From the NCBI GenBank assembly GCA_905479535.1, contig CAJQMW010000488.1:1-5330 (forward strand): a stretch of DNA of 5,330 bases. The letters run 5' to 3'. The notes under the pieces are model-generated. The model saw only the letters and a list, made by a program, of their open reading frames with translations. It did not search any database and had not been told where the DNA came from. Position 1 is the stretch's first letter, and each line of letters starts with the position of its first letter. This stretch comes from an uncultured Maribacter sp. GTDB taxonomy: Bacteria > Bacteroidota > Bacteroidia > Flavobacteriales > Flavobacteriaceae. Both the position numbers and the translations under genes were made by a program. Shown in pieces: positions 1 through 5,330 of this stretch.

Positions 1-291
1 AAATCTGGCAGCTAATTCTACTTGTGGAAAATCCTGTACCATAGTAGCGGCCATTGGAGCAGATGTCTGGGCCATTTCACTTTGGGTCCCTCCAAATTTT
101 ACATCAGCATTTATTCTATGGATCCGTTCGGCATCGGCGAACATCTTGTCAAAACTTAGCTCATCATAAATATACAATGAGATTAACAATGCGCCCGCCA
201 TTCCAATGGCAAGGCCAAAGGTATTTAGGAAAGTAAAAAAAGGCTGCTTCTTAAAGCTTCTCCATGCTATTTTTAAGTGGTTCTTGAACAT
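1..291 (-). CDS. FtsX/MacB-type ABC transporter permease, N-terminal part only (3' end beyond left edge)
   Basis: Only the first 97 residues are in the window; the frame is open to base 1. The protein starts MFKNHLKIAWRSFKKQPFF, a basic amphipathic N-terminus followed by a membrane helix at about residues 20-42 (NTFGLAIGMAGALLISLYIY). Next comes the DELSFDKMF...AERIHRIN segment that opens the extracytoplasmic MacB_PCD domain in this family. The stretch QTSAPMAATMVQDFPQVELAARF aligns well with residues 78-98 of the complete neighbour upstream (ASPPIAFAMKEDFPEVIDACRV), so the two are paralogues. The ATG at 291 is supported because the IAWRS N-terminus matches the neighbour's start (MIKQYVKIAWRSL). 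It lies 217 bp downstream of the preceding stop codon, a larger gap than between the other two genes. Its role by family is the membrane subunit of an ABC exporter or mechanotransmission complex in the inner membrane. The substrate cannot be inferred. The full protein is expected to be around 800 residues. Confidence 0.93.
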   Translation of the reverse strand, partial: MFKNHLKIAWRSFKKQPFFTFLNTFGLAIGMAGALLISLYIYDELSFDKMFADAERIHRINADVKFGGTQSEMAQTSAPMAATMVQDFPQVELAARF

Positions 292-310
292 GATTTGATT
301 ATTTTGATTG
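292..310 (-). promoter_or_regulatory. A-rich leader directly before third gene, shared with second gene
   Basis: The 19 bases before the ATG at 291 read CAATCAAAATAATCAAATC on the minus strand. There is no Shine-Dalgarno sequence, as is usual in Bacteroidota. The first nine bases and the last three are identical, at identical distance, to the leader before the ATG at 2938. This supports both start choices. Confidence 0.4.
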
Positions 311-353
311 ATGATGCACTCTAATACCTCTTGTAACGACTAATTTCATGCCA

Positions 354-375
354 GATATTCAATATACTGAATATC
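354..375. promoter_or_regulatory. 22-bp near-perfect palindrome upstream of third permease gene, possible operator
   Basis: The arms GATATTCA (354-361) and TGAATATC (368-375) are exact reverse complements. The six bases between them (ATATAC) continue the symmetry except for one mismatched pair (362/367). The centre is about 73 bp upstream of the ATG at 291, in an AT-rich intergenic stretch. The size and two-fold symmetry suit a dimeric regulator site, but an AT-rich 5' UTR hairpin is equally possible. No regulator is visible in the window. Confidence 0.45.
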
Positions 376-390
376 AATTTTTTACAAAAA

Positions 391-424
391 ATAATATAAC
401 AACAGTGTAAAATATTTGGACAAA
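391..424 (-). promoter_or_regulatory. Weak candidate Bacteroidota-type promoter for third permease gene
   Basis: Read on the minus strand, TTTG (424-421) is followed 22 bases later by TATATTAT (398-391). The Bacteroidota consensus is TTTG, about 19-21 bases, then TAnnTTTG. The -33 element matches, the -7 element matches only TAnnTT, and the spacing is slightly long. It would place transcription initiation just upstream of the 354-375 palindrome. The surrounding DNA (351-470) is about 21% GC by direct count (25 of 120), where such partial matches arise easily by chance, so this is only a candidate. Confidence 0.15.
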
Positions 425-508
425 AGATGTACAATATCTTTACAAAGACAATAAAAAATACAAGTTGTTACAAGGACGGCTGGGTCATGCGGTAGCGCGC
501 AAGTACCA

Positions 509-2938
509 TCACTCCGTCCTTAAACTTTTTACCGGGTTTGCAAGAGCCGATTTTACGGACTGGAAACCTACGGTGAAAACCGTAATTAGTAATGCGAAAC
601 CTCCGGCCAACAGGAACACCCACCATTCAATATCAATTCGATACGTAAAATCCTCTAACCACCTTTGCATGAAGTAATAGGCTATTGGGGACGCAATCAA
701 AAACGCAATACCTACCAATTTTATAAAATCCTTGGTTAATAGTTGAACCACAGATTTAATGCTTGCCCCCAACACCTTTCGGATTCCTATTTCCTTCTTC
801 TTTTGTTCCGCTACATAGGAAACCAAACCGAAAAGACCCAAGCAACTTATAAATATGGCGAGTAGGGTAAACGTCAAAGATATTTTACCAATCTTTTGCT
901 CTTCCTCAAAAAGCTTTTGAACTCCATCGTTCACAAACGTGTACTCAAATGGAGAATAGGGATTTACATTTTTCCATCTACTTTCCAAATCAGTAAGTAA
1001 CGCTTTAAAATCATTACTATTCGCTTTTACAACCAACCAATCTGGAGCGTTATCAAAATAGAGCATCATGGGATCTATGGCCTGTTTTAATGAAGCGAAA
1101 TGGAAATCTTCCGAGACCCCTACAATCTCATATTCCGTAGTTTGGCCCTCGTAAGTTTGTATTAATTTGGACGACACTGCGTTCTCCAACTCTATCCCGA
1201 ATTCATCCAAGGTTGCTTTGTTCACAATTATTTGGGTACTATCATTTGGCCTCAAATTCCTTCCCCTCAAAAGATTTGTGCCAACGGTATTAAAATAATT
1301 CTCTGTAATACCATTATAAAAAACCGCCCTCATATTTTCTGGGCTCTGACCGGGAAGATGTAGGCCCAAATCGCCCAATATCCGAGCAGATGGATAGTTG
1401 TTGGTTCCCGCAACTTCAGAAATATTGGACAGCGCGGTAAGTTCATCCCGCAAGGCGGTATACCTATTTCTAGCCTCTTGGGTTCCCAATTTAATGGCAA
1501 CAACATTCTCCTTATCAAAACCCATATCTTTTGATTGCGCATATTTTAGTTGCTGTGTCACAATGAGTACGGCCGTGACCAAAGCTATGGAAACTACGAA
1601 CTGAAAAACGACCAAAGCTTTGCGTAGGTTACCACTGCCTAGGTTAAGGTTTACCATGCCTTTTATAACCTTGGCAGGCTTGATCGAGGATAAAATCAAG
1701 GCCGGGTATATAACCGCCAGAAGCCCCGTTACGATGCCTATGACTGTTAGGAGTCCTAATATTTTCAGGTTCCAAATATCCGAAAACACAAGAGTACCTC
1801 CGGTAAGCTCGTTCATGCTTGGTAATAGAAATGCTGATGAAGGAATACTCAAGACCATTGCAAATAAGGACAACAACACCGATTCACTCAAAAATTGTCG
1901 TATTAGTGAACTTTTTTCGGCTCCGATAACTTTTCTAACGCCAATTTCTTTAGCTCTTTTACCGGCCCTGGCCGTACTCAGGTTTACGAAATTGATACAG
2001 GCCACCAACTGAATGATAAAAGCCAATAACAACATGGCGTACAAATATTCGATATTCGATACGTCTTCTATTTGGGCATCAATTCCTTTAGAATAAAGGT
2101 GGATGTCTTTGACAGGCTGCAACAATAACGTCTTATCAAATCCTACTGCGGCCAAATCATCCGCGCCTCTGGCCCGCAAAAAGTTCGGCAATTTTTTCTC
2201 CAGTTGTGGAACGTTCACTCCGGGAACCAGTTTCAGATAACTAAACACAAAATTCTGGGTAGCATAGTTTTCTACACTTCGCACAAACTCACCAATACCG
2301 GGCGAGGTCATACTTAAAACGTAATTTGGTTGCAGATGTGTCTTATTGTTCCCTTCTTTGAAAACACCTGTTACGGTAATATTTTGTTGTTCTTCCCCAG
2401 CTCCTAAAACCAATGTCTTTCCCAAAGCTTTTGTGCCGCCGAAGAGCTTTTGCGCCAAGTTCGAAGAGAGTACTACATTGTTAGGGGCCTTCAACATTTC
2501 TTTAGGACTACCTCCCTCAAGAATAGGATATTTGAAGAAACTGAAAAAGGTGGAGTCGGCCACATAGCCTCTTGATACGTAATAACTATCTTCACTATCG
2601 GAAGCTCTTAAAAGTTGACTGCTTTCTTCTCCAAAATATACAACACGGCATGCATCTATCACCTCAGGAAAATCTTCTTTCATCGCAAAAGCAATAGGCG
2701 GACTGGCAGTTGCGATATCAGAATCTATACTATTATTGTCGGTTTTTACCTTTGTGCGGATACGATATAAGGAAGAAGCATCGTCATGGTGTTGGTCATA
2801 GTCAAACTGTGCATTCACATATACTAATATTATCAGACAACAGACCGTTCCAACTGTTAGGCCGAGTAAGTTAATAGTTGTTTGAAGTTTATTTTTGGTA
2901 AGACTTCGCCAGGCAATTTTTACATATTGTTTTATCAT
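509..2938 (-). CDS. FtsX/MacB-type ABC transporter permease, complete (809 aa)
   Basis: A full-length permease of the large duplicated type common in Bacteroidota. By eye, helix 1 is at about residues 21-41, followed by an extracytoplasmic MacB_PCD-like domain (about 43-290; landmarks FFSFFKYPILEGGS, NNVVLSSNLAQKLFG, ITVTGVFKEG). A three-helix FtsX block follows (about 298-320, 349-372, 391-416) with the cytoplasmic loop EIGVRKVIGA at 331-340. The second half repeats this: helix at about 440-461 (LVVFQFVVSIALVTAVLIV), extracytoplasmic domain 465-680 (YFNTVGTNLLRGRNL, YEIVGVSEDFHFASL), helices at about 686-709, 737-757 and 772-793, loop EIGIRKVLGA at 716-725, and the C-terminus NPVKSLRTE. The two xIGxRKVxGA loops are the family segment expected to contact the ATPase. 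The ATG at 2938 gives the standard N-terminus MIKQYVKIAWRSL. The gene follows its upstream paralogue by 63 bp. The substrate is unknown; MacB/FtsX relatives act in peptide, drug or lipoprotein export or in envelope signalling. Confidence 0.96.
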   Translation of the reverse strand: MIKQYVKIAWRSLTKNKLQTTINLLGLTVGTVCCLIILVYVNAQFDYDQHHDDASSLYRIRTKVKTDNNSIDSDIATASPPIAFAMKEDFPEVIDACRVVYFGEESSQLLRASDSEDSYYVSRGYVADSTFFSFFKYPILEGGSPKEMLKAPNNVVLSSNLAQKLFGGTKALGKTLVLGAGEEQQNITVTGVFKEGNNKTHLQPNYVLSMTSPGIGEFVRSVENYATQNFVFSYLKLVPGVNVPQLEKKLPNFLRARGADDLAAVGFDKTLLLQPVKDIHLYSKGIDAQIEDVSNIEYLYAMLLLAFIIQLVACINFVNLSTARAGKRAKEIGVRKVIGAEKSSLIRQFLSESVLLSLFAMVLSIPSSAFLLPSMNELTGGTLVFSDIWNLKILGLLTVIGIVTGLLAVIYPALILSSIKPAKVIKGMVNLNLGSGNLRKALVVFQFVVSIALVTAVLIVTQQLKYAQSKDMGFDKENVVAIKLGTQEARNRYTALRDELTALSNISEVAGTNNYPSARILGDLGLHLPGQSPENMRAVFYNGITENYFNTVGTNLLRGRNLRPNDSTQIIVNKATLDEFGIELENAVSSKLIQTYEGQTTEYEIVGVSEDFHFASLKQAIDPMMLYFDNAPDWLVVKANSNDFKALLTDLESRWKNVNPYSPFEYTFVNDGVQKLFEEEQKIGKISLTFTLLAIFISCLGLFGLVSYVAEQKKKEIGIRKVLGASIKSVVQLLTKDFIKLVGIAFLIASPIAYYFMQRWLEDFTYRIDIEWWVFLLAGGFALLITVFTVGFQSVKSALANPVKSLRTE

Positions 2939-2957
2939 GATGCTCGTTTTTTGATTG
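2939..2957 (-). promoter_or_regulatory. A-rich leader directly before second gene, shared with third gene
   Basis: The 19 bases before the ATG at 2938 read CAATCAAAAAACGAGCATC on the minus strand. They lack a Shine-Dalgarno sequence but share CAATCAAAA (positions -19 to -11) and ATC (-3 to -1) with the leader of the gene starting at 291. The leader begins 5 bases after the 32-bp palindrome on the transcript. Confidence 0.4.
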
Positions 2958-2962
2958 TTAGG

Positions 2963-2994
2963 AGACCTGTCAGGTTTTAAAACCTGACAGGTCT
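2963..2994. repeat. Perfect 32-bp intergenic palindrome (REP-like)
   Basis: Each arm is 16 bases: AGACCTGTCAGGTTTT followed at once by its exact reverse complement, with no spacer. The perfect pairing stops exactly at 2963 and 2994. It lies in the 63-bp gap between two permease genes, 7 bases after the upstream stop codon and 24 bases before the next ATG in the direction of transcription. In RNA it would form a long hairpin with a GC-rich lower stem and a UUUUAAAA top. It is not followed by a U-run on the minus strand (the transcript continues CCTAACAATC), so it is not a classic terminator for these genes. Arms of this kind resemble dispersed intergenic palindromes I recall from flavobacterial genomes. 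That resemblance is memory, not a search. There is only one copy in this window. Confidence 0.9.
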
Positions 2995-3001
2995 AAGTTT
3001 T

Positions 3002-5330
3002 CTATTCCGTACGTAAACTTTTTACAGGATTCTGACTTGCTACTTTCATGGCCTGATAACCTACCGTGGACGAAGCGATAAGCACGGTTCCTACACCACC
3101 GATCACAAAAACTGTCCAAGTGATATCAATGTGATAGGTGTATTCTTCCAACCATTTGTTCATAAAATACCAAGCGACTGGCGCAGCAATGCAAAATGCG
3201 ATGCCGATCAAGAGTATAAACTCTTTTGAAAATAAATAAACAATACTCTTCTTGGTGGCACCAAGGACCTTGCGAATACCCGCCTCCTTTATCCTTTGCG
3301 AAATCATAAAAGATGCGAGACCAAGTAGTCCTAAACAACTTAGGAATATGGCGATACCGGCAGCTAGCGTATACAGTTTTGACAATCGTTTCTCTTGCTC
3401 ATAGTATCCTGCTATTTTAGCATCAAGAAAATTGTATTCAAAAACATAATTTGGAAACAGTTGGTTCCAAATATTCTCAATTTTCAATAAGGCGGTCAAA
3501 GTTTCGTTCGATGCCAATTTCAAACCGATCAGACCATACGTTTCTTCAGCTGGCATCATTAGTACCGGGGCTATTTCATCTTTGAAAGAATGGCTTTGAA
3601 AGTCTTTTACGACCCCTACGATAGGTCCTGTTATCTCCCCTCCCCATAGATCGATTTCCTTATTAAGGACATCATTTGGGTCGGTAACACCCAGTTTTTT
3701 CAACATGGTCTCATTAACAAGAAATTCTGTAGTGTTTTTTAAAGAAGTTAAACCGCGTCCGGCAACCAATGTCAGTTTATACGTATCCAGAAAATTATGG
3801 TCCGTGCGCTTTATAACAGAATAAAACTCGGTGTCTTCCGTCGATTGGTTATATGTGAAGTTGCTCCAATGCGTCCTGTTGTGATCCAACGGTGTATTTG
3901 AACTGTAGCTTGCATTCTGAACGCCCTTTATCGACAAAACCTCATTATGCAGGTATTCCATTTTAGTTCGTGCGATACTGTCAACCGGCAATGAGATATT
4001 AACTACCGAGTCCTTTTCAAAGCCTAAGGGTTGGTTCATGAAATAGTCCATTTGATTAATGAGGATCAATGTCCCAATAATCAATGCCTGTGCCACTACA
4101 AACTGAAATACGACAAGACTTCTTCGCAAAGAAATACTACCATGGCCTACTTTTACAACTTTACCTTTTAGCGCATCCACAGCCTTATACCGGGCAAGAA
4201 CAATTGAAGGGTAAAACCCTGCCAAAAGTGTGACCAAAACGGTTATCGCGGCCAAGAAAAGAACCATATGGGTTGTATTTACCATATCTAGGGATAGTGG
4301 TAAATTAAGCATCCTGCCCACGTACTTTAGCGATGCAAATGCAATACCCACTGAAAGTGCTACGGACAACAGAACAATTAAAAGAGTCTCGGTCAAAAAT
4401 TGCATTTTTAGGTGTGCCCTGTTGCTACCCAATACCTTTCGCACCCCTATTTCTTTGGAACGGTTTACGGTTTGCGCCGTAGACAAATTAATGAAGTTTA
4501 CGCAAGCGATCAATAAGATAAAACCTGCCACGGTCCACAACACATTGATCAATCTGAAACTGATACTTTTACGACTGAAATTCCCTGACTCCGTATCAAA
4601 ATGTATAGCTTCCAGCGGTTGAAGGATTTGGGTGTCGGCATTGCCCTGGTCTCTCTTTTCCTTAGAAAGCAAATCGAGTCGGGCATTGATGGAAGACGCT
4701 GAAACATTGGGAGGCAACAATACATAGCAATTAAAATTTCCGTTGATGCTATCCCAATCCTCCGATGTTAAAAACTGAGACGTAAAACCAGTGCCATAAG
4801 AAATGACCACTTTAAATTGAAAATCAGAATTCTTTGGAATACTTCCAAGTACCCCTGTCACCGTAAAAATCTCAGAATTGTTCGCCATTATGGTCTTGCC
4901 CATGGCTTTTTCCCAATTCCCGAAATACCTTTCCGCCGTTTCCTTGGCGAGTATGACACTAAAAGGATTTTTAAGCGAATTGGGACCACCGGCCAGCCAT
5001 TCAAAATCGAAGATATCGAACAGGCTAGGTTCGGTAAACAACACACCATTTTCCTCCTTGAACTTTTTAACCGTTTTTCCCTCCCCGTCCAAGATTTGAA
5101 ACTGAGACTCATTTACGGAAAAAACGACAGAAGATTCTTCAATTTGTGGAACAGCCGATTCTATTGATGCGGGTAGTGGGTAGGGTATACCACTGTTGGT
5201 AAAGGGTTCAGGAACCGAGGAATGATGCATCTCAGTCAAAACCCGATAAACCCGATCTTTCCTTTCATGGTAGTTATCAAAACTAAGCTCAAACTGAACT
5301 ATAATAAAGATCAGAAGGCATACAGCAATA
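3002..5330 (-). CDS. FtsX/MacB-type ABC transporter permease, 5' end beyond right edge (775 residues visible)
   Basis: The reading frame has no stop up to the right edge. The 30 codons before the TTG at 5239 read IAVCLLIFIIVQFELSFDNY then HERKDRVYRV, which is the end of helix 1 and the start of the extracytoplasmic domain. The TTG is therefore internal, and about 30 N-terminal residues are missing. Numbering from the first visible residue: extracytoplasmic domain 1 runs to about 255 (LFDIFDFEWLAGGP, NPFSVILAKETAERYFG, IFTVTGVLGSIPKNS). The FtsX block has helices at about 261-280, 314-334 and 354-376 with loop EIGVRKVLGS at 293-302. A central helix is at about 404-424, and domain 2 (FLVNETMLKKLGV, GPIVGVVKDFQSHSF) extends to about 645. 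The last helices are at about 655-676, 704-723 and 738-758, with loop EAGIRKVLGA at 682-691 and C-terminus NPVKSLRTE. It is a paralogue of the next gene with identical architecture and is the first visible gene of the presumed operon. No ATPase domain is present, so it needs a separate ATP-binding subunit. Substrate unknown. Confidence 0.95.
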   Translation of the reverse strand, partial: IAVCLLIFIIVQFELSFDNYHERKDRVYRVLTEMHHSSVPEPFTNSGIPYPLPASIESAVPQIEESSVVFSVNESQFQILDGEGKTVKKFKEENGVLFTEPSLFDIFDFEWLAGGPNSLKNPFSVILAKETAERYFGNWEKAMGKTIMANNSEIFTVTGVLGSIPKNSDFQFKVVISYGTGFTSQFLTSEDWDSINGNFNCYVLLPPNVSASSINARLDLLSKEKRDQGNADTQILQPLEAIHFDTESGNFSRKSISFRLINVLWTVAGFILLIACVNFINLSTAQTVNRSKEIGVRKVLGSNRAHLKMQFLTETLLIVLLSVALSVGIAFASLKYVGRMLNLPLSLDMVNTTHMVLFLAAITVLVTLLAGFYPSIVLARYKAVDALKGKVVKVGHGSISLRRSLVVFQFVVAQALIIGTLILINQMDYFMNQPLGFEKDSVVNISLPVDSIARTKMEYLHNEVLSIKGVQNASYSSNTPLDHNRTHWSNFTYNQSTEDTEFYSVIKRTDHNFLDTYKLTLVAGRGLTSLKNTTEFLVNETMLKKLGVTDPNDVLNKEIDLWGGEITGPIVGVVKDFQSHSFKDEIAPVLMMPAEETYGLIGLKLASNETLTALLKIENIWNQLFPNYVFEYNFLDAKIAGYYEQEKRLSKLYTLAAGIAIFLSCLGLLGLASFMISQRIKEAGIRKVLGATKKSIVYLFSKEFILLIGIAFCIAAPVAWYFMNKWLEEYTYHIDITWTVFVIGGVGTVLIASSTVGYQAMKVASQNPVKSLRTE

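Noticed and set aside
54..236. Plus-strand open frame of 60 codons
   Set aside because: It is entirely antisense to the N-terminal coding part of the third permease, which is well supported by homology to its neighbours.
330..474. CTTGTAAC (330-337) and GTTACAAG (467-474), an 8-bp inverted pair 130 bp apart
   Set aside because: An 8-bp match between two points in an AT-rich gap of this size is not surprising. It does not extend in either direction, and no mobile element lies between the copies.
491..507. Small inverted repeat GGTA...TACC just after the second permease stop codon
   Set aside because: The stem is only 4 bp with a 9-base loop and no U-run, which is expected by chance.
465..677. 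Plus-strand open frame of 70 codons partly in the intergenic gap
   Set aside because: Most of it is antisense to the conserved C-terminus of the second permease, the product is compositionally unremarkable, and no promoter or leader supports it.
1620..2012. Plus-strand open frame of 130 codons
   Set aside because: It lies wholly inside the second permease gene on the opposite strand, in a region encoding conserved FtsX membrane helices. The translation has no family resemblance, and no separate leader is visible.
2963..2994. Palindrome as a Rho-independent terminator
   Set aside because: On the minus-strand transcript the hairpin is followed by CCTAACAATC, not a U-run. In the plus direction there is no gene running into it. 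It also sits between two closely spaced co-directional paralogues.
4230..4622. Plus-strand open frame of 130 codons
   Set aside because: It is antisense to the equivalent conserved FtsX region of the first permease and has the same length as the frame at 1620-2012. This shows that both are by-products of the same conserved membrane-helix coding on the other strand.

Overview
The window comes from a member of the Bacteroidota, most likely a marine-type flavobacterium. This rests on three things: a moderately low GC content, A-rich leaders without a Shine-Dalgarno sequence, and roughly 800-residue duplicated FtsX/MacB-type permeases ending in NPVKSLRTE, which are characteristic of that phylum. 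Genus cannot be told from the sequence.

All coding sequence is on the minus strand, so transcription runs from high to low coordinates. It consists of three consecutive paralogous ABC-transporter permease genes: the first is cut at its 5' end by the right edge (3002-5330), the second is complete (509-2938), and the third is cut at its 3' end by the left edge (1-291). The first two have the same layout: an N-terminal membrane helix, a large extracytoplasmic domain, a three-helix FtsX block, then a second copy of that arrangement. No ATP-binding subunit, membrane-fusion protein or regulator is visible. The ATPase these permeases need must lie outside the window.

The first gap (2939-3001, 63 bp) holds a perfect 32-bp palindrome and no promoter that I can see, so genes 1 and 2 are probably co-transcribed. 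The second gap (292-508, 217 bp) is very AT-rich and holds a separate 22-bp near-palindrome 63 bp ahead of gene 3, so gene 3 may have its own control. Genes 2 and 3 share a short leader motif at identical spacing from their start codons.

Overall this looks like an ordinary flavobacterial tandem permease cluster. I do not see evidence of a new enzymatic or defence system. The points worth a second look are the two palindromes, the shared leader and the expansion of permeases without an ATPase next to them.
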